Shown: piece by piece, positions 51,688 to 59,657 of the stretch | How the letters are laid out: every line of letters begins with the position of its first letter | Numbering within the stretch: position 1 is the stretch's first letter | NCBI RefSeq assembly: GCF_031157355.1 | Contig: NZ_JAVIFT010000008.1 | Coordinates: forward strand, 1 to 64,000 | DNA: 64,000 nt | Direction of reading: 5' to 3' | Source of the DNA: Hyphomicrobium sp. LHD-15 | GTDB lineage: Bacteria; Pseudomonadota; Alphaproteobacteria; Rhizobiales; Hyphomicrobiaceae | Made by a program: the position numbers and the translations under genes | Notes under the pieces: generated by a model | What the model saw: only the letters and a program-made list of their open reading frames with translations | What the model was told of the DNA's origin: nothing | Databases searched by the model: none

Positions 51688-53021
51688 TGTCGTACCATAA
51701 CCCCCCGACCACGCCGCGCAAATCCGCGGTGTTCGACGACTACACGCTTTCGGAAATCCGCCGCGCCGCTCAAACCGGCATCTATGATATTCGTGGTGCC
51801 GGCGCGAAGCGCAAAGTTCCGCACTTCGACGATCTCCTGTTCCTCGGCGCCTCGATCTCGCGCTATCCGCTGGAAGGCTATCGCGAGAAGTGCTCGACGG
51901 CGGTGACGCTCGGAACGCGCTTCGCGAAGAAACCGATCGAGCTCAAGATTCCGATTACCATCGCGGGCATGAGCTTCGGTGCGCTTTCGGCGCACGCCAA
52001 GGAAGCGCTCGGTCGCGGCGCATCGATCGCGGGAACGTCGACGACGACGGGCGACGGCGGCATGACGCCGGAAGAGCGCGGGCAGTCGAAGACGCTCATC
52101 TATCAATACCTGCCTTCGCGTTACGGCATGAACCCGGACGATCTTCGTCGTGCGGACGCCATCGAGGTGGTCGTCGGCCAGGGCGCGAAGCCCGGCGGCG
52201 GCGGAATGCTGCTCGGCCAGAAGATCTCCGATCGCGTTGCCGAGATGCGCAACCTGCCGAAGGGCATCGATCAGCGCTCGGCTTGCCGTCATCCCGACTG
52301 GACCGGCCCGGACGATCTCGAGATCAAGATCCAGGAGATCCGCGAGATCACCGATTGGCAGAAGCCGATCTACGTCAAAATCGGCGGCACGCGTCCTTAC
52401 TATGACGTGGCGCTTGCGGTGAAAGCCGGTGCCGACGTGGTTGTGCTCGACGGCATGCAGGGCGGCACGGCCGCCACGCAGGAAGTGTTCATCGAGAACG
52501 TGGGTCTGCCGACGCTTGCCTGCATCCGTCCTGCCGTCCAGGCGCTGCAGGACCTCGACATGCATCGCAAGGTGCAGCTCATCGTCTCGGGCGGCATCCG
52601 CAACGGCGCGGACGTTGCCAAGGCGTTGGCACTCGGCGCGGACGCGGTGGCGATTGGCATCGCGGCACTCGTGGCGCTTGGCGACAACGATCCGCAGTGG
52701 GAAGGCGAGTACGAGAAGCTCGGCACCACGGCTGGCGCCTATGACGACTGGCACGAAGGCCGCGATCCGGCCGGCATCACGACGCAGGATCCGGAGCTGA
52801 TGGCTCGTTTCGATCCGGTGAAGGGTGGTCGCCGTCTCGCGAACTATCTCAAGGTCATGACGCTCGAGGTGCAGACGATCGCACGCGCATGCGGACATAA
52901 CCACATCCACAATCTCGAGCCGGAAGACCTCTGCGCGCTGACGCTTGAGGCCGCTGCCATGGCACGCGTGCCGCTGGCGGGCACGGGCTGGATTCCGGGA
53001 CAAGGAACGGGCGGCTTTTAG
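51687..53021 (+). CDS. mgsC: N-methylglutamate synthase subunit C (FMN/Fe-S synthase domain)
   Basis: The 444-residue protein matches the FMN-binding central domain of glutamate synthase: PITIAGMSFGALSAHAKEAL, GQGAKPGGGGMLLGQK, YVKIGGTRPYYDVALAVKAG, and ALGADAVAIGIAALVALG. It condenses the methylamine-derived group with the 2-oxoglutarate/glutamate skeleton to N-methylglutamate. Identity as MgsC rather than GlxD rests on the neighbours gmaS and mgdABCD. Confidence 0.9.
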   Translation: MSYHNPPTTPRKSAVFDDYTLSEIRRAAQTGIYDIRGAGAKRKVPHFDDLLFLGASISRYPLEGYREKCSTAVTLGTRFAKKPIELKIPITIAGMSFGALSAHAKEALGRGASIAGTSTTTGDGGMTPEERGQSKTLIYQYLPSRYGMNPDDLRRADAIEVVVGQGAKPGGGGMLLGQKISDRVAEMRNLPKGIDQRSACRHPDWTGPDDLEIKIQEIREITDWQKPIYVKIGGTRPYYDVALAVKAGADVVVLDGMQGGTAATQEVFIENVGLPTLACIRPAVQALQDLDMHRKVQLIVSGGIRNGADVAKALALGADAVAIGIAALVALGDNDPQWEGEYEKLGTTAGAYDDWHEGRDPAGITTQDPELMARFDPVKGGRRLANYLKVMTLEVQTIARACGHNHIHNLEPEDLCALTLEAAAMARVPLAGTGWIPGQGTGGF

Positions 53022-53030
53022 CCGCCCTTT
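53009..53030 (+). terminator. Hairpin over the mgsC stop codon
   Basis: GGGCGGC at 53009-53015 pairs with GCCGCCC at 53021-53027, followed by three T; the TAG stop lies in the loop. It may be a partial terminator that lowers gmaS expression relative to mgsABC, or marks an RNA processing end. Confidence 0.6.
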
Positions 53031-53074
53031 CTATTGCAAAAAGAGCAAAACAAAGAGACCAAGAGGAAACGGTG

Positions 53075-54409
53075 ATGGCCCTAGATACGGCTACAGTCAC
53101 AACACAGCAGGATCTCGGAGAGTTCGCGAAGAAGAACGGGATCAAGTATTTCATGATCTCGTTCACGGATCTGTTCGGCAGCCAGCGCGCCAAGCTGGTA
53201 CCGGCGGTCGCGATCTCGGACATGCAGAAGGATGGCGCCGGGTTTGCCGGATTCGCCACCTGGTTCGATATGACGCCGGCGCATCCCGACATGTTCGGCC
53301 TGCCTGATTCCGCGTCCGTGATCCAACTTCCGTGGCGCAAGGATGTGGCCTGGGTTGCCGCAGACTGCATGATGGACGACAAGCCCGTCCTGCAAGCGCC
53401 CCGCGTCGTTCTCAAGAACATCATGGCGGCCGCCGCGCGCGAAGGCCTGTTCGTCAAGACCGGCGTCGAAGCCGAGTTCTTTCTGACCAAGCCGTGCGGT
53501 ACTCTGATTTCTGACGAGGCCGACAAGGCGACCAAGTCCTGCTACGACCAGCAGGCACTGATGCGCCGCTACGACGTCATCTCCGAGATCTGCGATTACA
53601 TGCTCGAGCTCGGCTGGGGCCCGTATCAGAACGATCACGAGGACGCCAACGGCCAGTGGGAGATGAACTGGAACTTCGACGACAGCCTGATCACGGCTGA
53701 CCGTCACGCGTTCTTCAAGTTCATGACCAAGGCGATCGCCGAAAAGCACGGACTGCGCGCCACGTTCATGCCGAAACCCTTCATGGGGCTCACCGGCTCG
53801 GGTTGCCACGCTCATATCTCGGTGTGGGACAAGGCCGGCAAGACCAACATGTTCTACGACGCCACCGACGAGATGGGCCTCTCTCAGCAGGGCTATCACT
53901 TCCTCGGCGGCATCATGCGCCACGCCGAATCCCTCTCGGCCATCACCAACCCGACCGTGAACTCGTACAAGCGCATCAACGCGCCGCGTACAGTTTCGGG
54001 CGCGACGTGGGCGCCGAATACCGTCACGTGGACCGGCAACAACCGCACGCACATGGTGCGCGTGCCCGGCAAGGGCCGCTTCGAGCTGCGCCTGCCGGAC
54101 GGCGCGGCGAACCCCTATCTCTTGCAGGCGGTCATCATTGCGGCGGGCCTCAACGGCATCCATCGCAAGGCACACCCCGGCAAGCGTTACGACATCGACA
54201 TGTACCAGCTCGGCCATACGGTGACGGATGCACCGAAGCTGCCGCTCAACCTGCTCGATGCGCTGCGCAACTTCGACAAGGACACCGAGCTCAAGCAGAT
54301 GCTCGGTGAGGATTTCTCCAACTCCTACATCAAGCTCAAGATGACGGAGTGGAACTCCTACGCCTCGCACCTGACGGAATGGGAGCGTCTCAACACGCTC
54401 GATATCTGA
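53075..54409 (+). CDS. gmaS: Gamma-glutamylmethylamide synthetase (type III glutamine-synthetase-like)
   Basis: The 444-residue GlnT-type enzyme ligates methylamine to glutamate using ATP, the first step of the NMG pathway. GS landmarks include VEAEFFL (metal Glu), QNDHEDANGQWEMNW, GLTGSGCHAHISVWD and RVPGKGRFELRLPDGAANPYLLQAV. The ATG at 53075 (GTG at 53072 is also possible) follows AGAGGAAA. Neighbourhood with mgs and mgd genes favours GmaS over a plain GlnT. Confidence 0.9.
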   Translation: MALDTATVTTQQDLGEFAKKNGIKYFMISFTDLFGSQRAKLVPAVAISDMQKDGAGFAGFATWFDMTPAHPDMFGLPDSASVIQLPWRKDVAWVAADCMMDDKPVLQAPRVVLKNIMAAAAREGLFVKTGVEAEFFLTKPCGTLISDEADKATKSCYDQQALMRRYDVISEICDYMLELGWGPYQNDHEDANGQWEMNWNFDDSLITADRHAFFKFMTKAIAEKHGLRATFMPKPFMGLTGSGCHAHISVWDKAGKTNMFYDATDEMGLSQQGYHFLGGIMRHAESLSAITNPTVNSYKRINAPRTVSGATWAPNTVTWTGNNRTHMVRVPGKGRFELRLPDGAANPYLLQAVIIAAGLNGIHRKAHPGKRYDIDMYQLGHTVTDAPKLPLNLLDALRNFDKDTELKQMLGEDFSNSYIKLKMTEWNSYASHLTEWERLNTLDI

Positions 54410-54426
54410 CGCAGATATAAGATAGC

Positions 54427-54475
54427 GCAATCGGCTCGGGTTTCCCCTCCTTCGCGAGCCGATTGCCTTCTTGCC
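54427..54475 (+). terminator. Rho-independent terminator of gmaS
   Basis: A 12-base perfect stem (54427-54438 with 54455-54466) with a 16-base loop is followed by a CT-rich tail. It begins 18 bases after the gmaS stop. Confidence 0.82.
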
Positions 54476-54539
54476 GATTGCTGCGCCACAGCTTCGGCAG
54501 AGGCGCGGGAGGAACTACCGGGCTGGTTCTCCCCGCGCC

Positions 54540-54581
54540 TTGATGTTGCTCAACTGCCTAGGGCTCCAAGTCCGCTACACT
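54540..54581 (+). promoter_or_regulatory. FNR/FixK-type promoter of the truncated haemoglobin gene
   Basis: TTGATGTTGCTCAA (54540-54553) matches TTGAT-N4-ATCAA in nine of ten positions. A TACACT -10 (54576-54581) predicts a start near 54588, placing the box centre at about -41.5, exactly class II geometry. The globin ATG is at 54610. Confidence 0.72.
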
Positions 54582-54609
54582 CAGTCGCCTAGGCATTGGG
54601 AGGCGCTGC

Positions 54610-55047
54610 ATGGACACGGAACTATCTCGAAATGGCGGTGCGCCGCTTCAGTCTTCGGCGCTGCGGGAGCCTAGTCTCTACGATCTGATCGGCGGCGAAG
54701 CGCCGCTGCGCAAGCTGATCGAGACCTTCTACGATATCGTCGAATTCGAGCCGGAGGGTCGCGTTCTTCACGTGCTGCATCTACGCGGGCACGGGGTTGC
54801 GCATTCTCGCATCGAGCAGTTCAATTTCCTGTCGGGCTTCTTCGGCGGACCCGGCCTTTATGTTCAGAAGTACGGCCACTCGGACGTGCGAGAGATGCAC
54901 GAGCACGTGGAAATCGATGTGGAAGCGCGCGATGCCTGGCTCAACTGCATGTCTATCGCGATAGATCGCGTCGGTTTTTCTCCTGACATCAAGGCGCGGC
55001 TGATGGCGCCCTTTACGCGCGTCGCGACGATGCTGGTCAACAAATAA
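54610..55047 (+). CDS. Group II truncated haemoglobin
   Basis: The 145-residue globin of the trHbO type: SLYDLIGGEAPLRKLIETFYD, FLSGFFGGPGLYVQKYGHSDV and ARDAWLNCMSIAID fit the family, with the proximal His in REMHEHVEI. It should bind oxygen or NO in the cytoplasm. A GGGAGG ribosome site precedes the ATG. It lies between the convergent methylamine clusters but has its own FixK-type promoter and terminator, suggesting nitrosative or low-oxygen duty rather than a fixed role in methylamine use. Confidence 0.85.
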   Translation: MDTELSRNGGAPLQSSALREPSLYDLIGGEAPLRKLIETFYDIVEFEPEGRVLHVLHLRGHGVAHSRIEQFNFLSGFFGGPGLYVQKYGHSDVREMHEHVEIDVEARDAWLNCMSIAIDRVGFSPDIKARLMAPFTRVATMLVNK

Positions 55048-55097
55048 TAGAGCCGTCCGAGATCAAATAGATCTGCGAACGGCTCTACAACTTTTTT
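55048..55097 (+). terminator. Rho-independent terminator of the haemoglobin gene
   Basis: TAGAGCCGT (55048-55056) pairs with ACGGCTCTA (55079-55087), with further inner pairing GATC/GATC-like, then CAACTTTTTT. It starts at the stop codon. Confidence 0.88.
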
Positions 55098-55134
55098 GCA
55101 TTCTGGGGCGATGCAAAGATCCGCCGGCGCCCCC

Positions 55135-55686
55135 TCAGATCTCGCCCTTGAGACCCTTCTCGAAATACTTGTGAATGATCTTGTCCTGGTTCTGGAGCAG
55201 CCAGTCGATCGACGGCTCGTTGGACATCGCCTTGTGGATCGCGCGCTGGGTGGCTTCGCGATGGATGTCGAACAGGATCTTGTGATCGAGGTTCTCGACG
55301 TTGACGATCGAAGGGTTGAGCCACACCGAAACGATGATGCCGAGATCGTTGGCCTTCTCTTTCGGGATGTCGCCGGCACGAACGGAATCGAGAACGCCCA
55401 TGGCGGTGGCGTACTGCACGGTGCCCATCAGGATGTTGGTGTAGCGCTCGCTCGAGACCGTCACCTTGCTCACGCACAGCGTGGCAGGCCGCACCATCAC
55501 GTCGGTGTTGAGGAGGGCAAGCACGCGGCTGTGGCCCACGACCTGGTTGCCGAGCAGGTTTGCGAAAGCGGTGCCGAACGGACCGTCCAGCTCGCCGATC
55601 GCGACTTCCGGCTCTGCCGCCGTGCCGGGCGGGCCGCCCGCTACGAGCGCTTCGCCGACGCGAATCCCTGCAATTCTTCCGCTCAT
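55135..55686 (-). CDS. Formaldehyde-activating-enzyme (Fae) homologue lacking the catalytic His
   Basis: The 183-residue protein aligns with Fae: VGEALVAGG near the start, GPFGTAFANLLGN, PATLCVSKVTV, YTNILMGTVQYATAMGVLDSV and REATQRAIHKAMSNEPSI. Fae condenses formaldehyde with tetrahydromethanopterin using a catalytic His in a VAHID context. The aligned position here is Glu25 (AAEPEVAIG), so normal activity is doubtful and it resembles the Fae2/Fae3-type paralogues. It is the last gene of the mgdABCD run, 71 bases after mgdD, with AGAGAGGA before its ATG. Confidence 0.85.
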   Translation of the reverse strand: MSGRIAGIRVGEALVAGGPPGTAAEPEVAIGELDGPFGTAFANLLGNQVVGHSRVLALLNTDVMVRPATLCVSKVTVSSERYTNILMGTVQYATAMGVLDSVRAGDIPKEKANDLGIIVSVWLNPSIVNVENLDHKILFDIHREATQRAIHKAMSNEPSIDWLLQNQDKIIHKYFEKGLKGEI

Positions 55687-55757
55687 GACAATCCTCTCTT
55701 ATTGGTTCGGCGCTGTCTCAGCGCGCGCTCAAGCTTTTACGGCGTGTGCCGGAGTTC

Positions 55758-56333
55758 TCAAACTCCGTATTCCGCCGCAGAGTCCAGAAGCCAATGAGCG
55801 AAGCTGTCGACGTAGCTGCGGAACAGTGCGACCTCGTAGGTCGGCTTGTCATCGATCTGCCAGAGAATGACGCCAATGTGGCTCGCATGCGTGATGGCGA
55901 CGTTCCCGGGCTTGAAGGCGCGGGCGTCGAGATCGACGGGGATGCCTTTCGCAAGGATCGCGCGTGCGTCGGATCCCGAGATGCGCACCACGACACGTCC
56001 GTCGGACTGATCGACCACCGATGCGATGCCGGAGAGCGCTGCCTTGAGCTCGGATTCGAGATCGCGGCCATCCTTGCGCTCGGCGATCGCGAGCCACTGG
56101 TCGGGGCCGGCCCAGACGAAAGCAATGCCGTTACCCTCGACGCGGCCCGAACCCTTCGGGAGGTCGGCGCCATAGGCTGCGCGAATGGCGGCGGCGAGCG
56201 CATCCTTCTTGCCCTTGGCGGCGGCGAAGCTCGCCATCGTCAAGGTTTCGCGGGGCTCCACGGTGAAGTTCAGGGCCTTCACCGGCTTCCAATGCAGAAA
56301 GGCGGAGGTCGCCAAAAGGGTCTGATTAGCCAC
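55758..56333 (-). CDS. mgdD: N-methylglutamate dehydrogenase subunit D (SoxG-like)
   Basis: The 191-residue gamma subunit of the heterotetrameric sarcosine-oxidase family, with GPDQWLAIAERKDG and VVDQSDGRVVVRISGSDARAIL. It overlaps mgdC by eight bases. It completes the MgdABCD complex. Confidence 0.88.
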   Translation of the reverse strand: MANQTLLATSAFLHWKPVKALNFTVEPRETLTMASFAAAKGKKDALAAAIRAAYGADLPKGSGRVEGNGIAFVWAGPDQWLAIAERKDGRDLESELKAALSGIASVVDQSDGRVVVRISGSDARAILAKGIPVDLDARAFKPGNVAITHASHIGVILWQIDDKPTYEVALFRSYVDSFAHWLLDSAAEYGV

Positions 56334-59300
56334 GGACTCTCACTCCTTCTGGATCCACGAATACGGGGGAGACGACTTCGACCAACGTATCGCCGCCACG
56401 TACCGGATCGTAAGCGCGGACGATTTCACCGATGCGCTCGGGACCACGCTTCAGGAGGCCGAGGCCAACCCAGTGCCCGTTAGACGGCGAGTAGGCGACC
56501 GAGGTCATGTAACCCTCGTCGTTTTCGGCAGTCGCTTGCGCGTCACGCTTGAGGAAGTGGGCACCCGAGCGAAGGCGTTGCGAACGGTCCAGCGGGCGGA
56601 AGCCGATCAGCGCTGGGCGCTCCGGATCGACTAGGCCCGGACGCTTGCCGAGCACGTGGCCGATGAAGTCCTTCTTGGTCGAGACCATGCCGCCAAGGCC
56701 AACGTCGCGCGGCGTCGTCGTGCCGTTGAGCTCGGGGCCGCTGATGTGGCCCTTCTCGATGCGCATCACGCCGAGGGCTTCGGTGCCATAGGCACAGGCG
56801 CCGAACTCCTTGCCGGCTTCGGCCAGGCGGCGCATCAGGGCATCGCCGTAGCGAGCCGGAACGCCGATCTCGTAAGCGCGCTCGCCCGAGAACGAAAGGC
56901 GGAACAGGCGGGCCTTGATGCCGCCGCACACCGTGATCTCGCCGACGCCGAGATAGGGGAAGCCGGCATCGGTGATGTCGAAGGCGGGGTCGACGATCTT
57001 CTGGAGAAGCTCGCGCGACTTCGGACCGGCGACGGCATACTGCGCCCACTGCTCGGTGGCAGAGACGATCTGCACATCGAGCTCAGGCCAGAGCCACTGT
57101 GCACAGTACTCCATATGCTGGACGACCTTGACGGCGTTCGCGGTCGTCGTGGTGATGAAGTAATGGTTCTCGCCGAGACGGGCGACGGTGCCGTCGTCCA
57201 TCAGGATGCCGTCCTCGCGCAGCATGCCGCCGTAGCGGCACTTGCCGATGGGGAGCGTCTTGAGGCCGTTCATGTAGATCCGGTCGAGGAAGGCGGCCGT
57301 GTCGGCACCCTGCAGGTCCACCTTGCCCAGCGTCGAGACATCGCAGATGCCGACGGCGTTGCGGACGGTGGTGACCTCGCGCTTCACGGTTTCAAGCCAA
57401 TCCTTTTCGCCCGGACGCGGGAAGTAACTCGGACGCAGCCAGAGGCCGGTCTCGACAAATACGCAGCCGTTCTCCTTCGCCCAACGGTAGGAGGGCGGCA
57501 GGCGCGTCGGCTTGAAATGCTTCTCACGATGGTGACCGGCGAGCGTGCCAAGCGAGACCGGCGTGTATGGTGGGCGTGCCACCGTGATGCCGGTTTGCGG
57601 AATGGTTCTGCCGGTGATCTCGGCCATGATCGCGAGCGCGTTCACGTTGGCGGTGCGGCCCTGGTCGGTCGCCATACCGAGCGTGGTGTAACGCTTCAAA
57701 TGCTCTACCGCGCGGAAGCCTTCGCGCTCGGCGAGTTCGATATCGCTTTCCGTGACGTCGTTCTGCTGGTCGACGAAGGCCTTGCCGTTCGGCGACTTGA
57801 CGCGCCAGAGCGGGGCGACGGCGTCGCTCTCGTCCGCAGCCTTCGGCACCGGAACGGAGACGGCAGCGTATCCGGCGGCGGTAACCGCTGCCGAGCCTGC
57901 GCTGGTGCCGCCGACGAGCGTCTTGCCAAGCGTAAAGTCTCCAGCCACTGCACCCGCAAGCGACATGCCGTGGGGAAGCGTTCCGGGCAGGAAGCAGAGA
58001 AGCTTGTCGTTCCAGGTCGGCTTGCTGCCGAGATGGGTCGTGAGCTGGATGTTCGGGTTCCAGCCGCCCGACATTGCAACGAGATCGCAGTCGAGGCGTT
58101 CTTCCTCGCCGGTGCGGGTGTGGATGGTCACGCCGGTGACGCGCTTTTTGCCGAGCGTGCCAGTGACAACGGCGCCCAACAGCAGACGGGCTCCTGCTTC
58201 GCTCGCAATGCGCTTCACTTCGTCAGAAATCTGCGCGCGGCTGTCGACCAGCGCAACGACCTCGGCACCCGCGCGCTTCAGGGCAGCGACGGTGGATGCA
58301 CCATAGTCGTTGTTCGTGAAGACAACCGCGCGCCGTCCAGGGAGGACGCCGAAACGATTGATGTACGTGCGGACCGCGCCCGCGAGCATGACGCCCGGGC
58401 GGTCGTTGCCGCCGAATACGACCGGCCGCTCGGTCGCGCCGGACGCAAGCACGGTTTCCTTGGCGACGATGCGCCATAGCCGCTGGCGGGGGACACCCTG
58501 GGCGGCGACGGCGAGGTGATCGCTCACGCGCTCGACCGCGCCATAGGTTCCGCCGTCGTAAGTGCCAAACGCCGTGGTGCGGCGCAGGATGCGGACATTC
58601 GGCGCGCTGGAAAGCTCGGCTTCCACGGTGCGCACCCATTCGTGCGCCGGATTGCCGTTGATGTCGGCGCCATCGTCGACGCCGCGCCCACCGAGGGTGG
58701 CGTTTTCATCGACAAGGATCACGCGGGCGTTGGTGCGCGCCGCAGCGAGCGCTGCCGCGAGGCCCGCTGTGCCGCCACCGATGACCAACACGTCAGCGAA
58801 TGCGGTGGCCTTATCGTAGGTGTCGGGGTCGGCTTCGTCGCTGGCGCGACCAAGGCCTGCGGCCCGGCGAATGGCGGGCTCGTACAACTTCTCCCACAGC
58901 GCAGACGGCCACATGAAGGTCTTGTAGTAGAAGCCGGCGACGAATATCGGCGACAGCAGCGAGTTGACCGCCATCACGTCGAAATCGAGCGACGGCCAGC
59001 GGTTCTGGCTGCGGGCGACGAGGCCATCGAACACCTCGGCGACGGTTGCGCGCGTGTTGGGCTCGCGGCGTGCGCCTTCGCGCAGCTCGACGAGGGCGTT
59101 CGGCTCCTCGGAGCCGGCGCTCAATATCCCGCGCGGCCGGTGGTATTTGAACGAGCGCCCGGTCAGGCTCACGCCGTTGGCGATCAGCGCGGAAGCCAGC
59201 GTGTCGCCGGGGTGGCCGGTGTACGTCTTGCCGTCGAAGGTAAAGCGAACGATGCGGCTGCGGTCCACCAGTCCGCCGGTTTCGAGGCGGTTTGGCTGCG

Positions 59301-59334
59301 AACCCGTGCCGGAGCCCTGTCCTGGCGTGGCCAT
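56326..59334 (-). CDS. mgdC: N-methylglutamate dehydrogenase subunit C (SoxA-like)
   Basis: The 1002-residue alpha subunit starts at ATG 59334, sharing one base with the mgdB stop (TAATG); the open frame to 59466 antisense-overlaps mgdB and is not used. It has an N-terminal ferredoxin-like domain (about residues 20-100; RFTFDGKTYTGHPGDTLASA), a nucleotide-binding region (about 165-430; VLVIGGGTAGLAAALAAART) and a C-terminal aminomethyltransferase/tetrahydrofolate domain (about 610-1000). The last suggests transfer of the C1 unit to tetrahydrofolate. Context with mgs/gmaS argues for N-methylglutamate rather than sarcosine as substrate. Confidence 0.9.
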   Translation of the reverse strand: MATPGQGSGTGSQPNRLETGGLVDRSRIVRFTFDGKTYTGHPGDTLASALIANGVSLTGRSFKYHRPRGILSAGSEEPNALVELREGARREPNTRATVAEVFDGLVARSQNRWPSLDFDVMAVNSLLSPIFVAGFYYKTFMWPSALWEKLYEPAIRRAAGLGRASDEADPDTYDKATAFADVLVIGGGTAGLAAALAAARTNARVILVDENATLGGRGVDDGADINGNPAHEWVRTVEAELSSAPNVRILRRTTAFGTYDGGTYGAVERVSDHLAVAAQGVPRQRLWRIVAKETVLASGATERPVVFGGNDRPGVMLAGAVRTYINRFGVLPGRRAVVFTNNDYGASTVAALKRAGAEVVALVDSRAQISDEVKRIASEAGARLLLGAVVTGTLGKKRVTGVTIHTRTGEEERLDCDLVAMSGGWNPNIQLTTHLGSKPTWNDKLLCFLPGTLPHGMSLAGAVAGDFTLGKTLVGGTSAGSAAVTAAGYAAVSVPVPKAADESDAVAPLWRVKSPNGKAFVDQQNDVTESDIELAEREGFRAVEHLKRYTTLGMATDQGRTANVNALAIMAEITGRTIPQTGITVARPPYTPVSLGTLAGHHREKHFKPTRLPPSYRWAKENGCVFVETGLWLRPSYFPRPGEKDWLETVKREVTTVRNAVGICDVSTLGKVDLQGADTAAFLDRIYMNGLKTLPIGKCRYGGMLREDGILMDDGTVARLGENHYFITTTTANAVKVVQHMEYCAQWLWPELDVQIVSATEQWAQYAVAGPKSRELLQKIVDPAFDITDAGFPYLGVGEITVCGGIKARLFRLSFSGERAYEIGVPARYGDALMRRLAEAGKEFGACAYGTEALGVMRIEKGHISGPELNGTTTPRDVGLGGMVSTKKDFIGHVLGKRPGLVDPERPALIGFRPLDRSQRLRSGAHFLKRDAQATAENDEGYMTSVAYSPSNGHWVGLGLLKRGPERIGEIVRAYDPVRGGDTLVEVVSPVFVDPEGVRVRG

Positions 59335-59630
59335 TAGATGCTGTCCTTCGTTGCAGGCTTTTCGTTGAGAGCGACGTCGCGGGCAACCTCGACCGAGGTG
59401 ATGGCGTGGGTCGCTATTCCGCGGGTTACGACGAGCCAGGCGTGGCAGCCGGCCGAGTGGTACCAAAGCTCGCGGTGCATGCCAGGAGGATTGGAGCGCT
59501 CGTAGGTGTAGCTCACGAACTCATTGGCGGCGGTGGGGCTCGCGAAATCCGGGCGTTTCACCGTTGCGTCGCCCGAGTACAGGAATTCGTCGAGGCTTCG
59601 TTCGCCGCAGTAGGGGCATGCGATGCGCAT
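59334..59630 (-). CDS. mgdB: N-methylglutamate dehydrogenase subunit B (SoxD-like)
   Basis: The 98-residue delta subunit has the zinc-site pattern CPYCGER near the N-terminus with HSAGCHAW later. It lies 27 bases after mgdA and is translationally coupled to mgdC. Confidence 0.9.
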   Translation of the reverse strand: MRIACPYCGERSLDEFLYSGDATVKRPDFASPTAANEFVSYTYERSNPPGMHRELWYHSAGCHAWLVVTRGIATHAITSVEVARDVALNEKPATKDSI

Positions 59631-59657
59631 CGCTGGGGCTTCCTATCAGGTTGGATG

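Noticed and set aside
59334-59466. 44-residue N-terminal extension of mgdC
   Set aside because: It lies inside mgdB in another frame and reads as non-protein; the TAATG overlap with the mgdB stop gives a better start.
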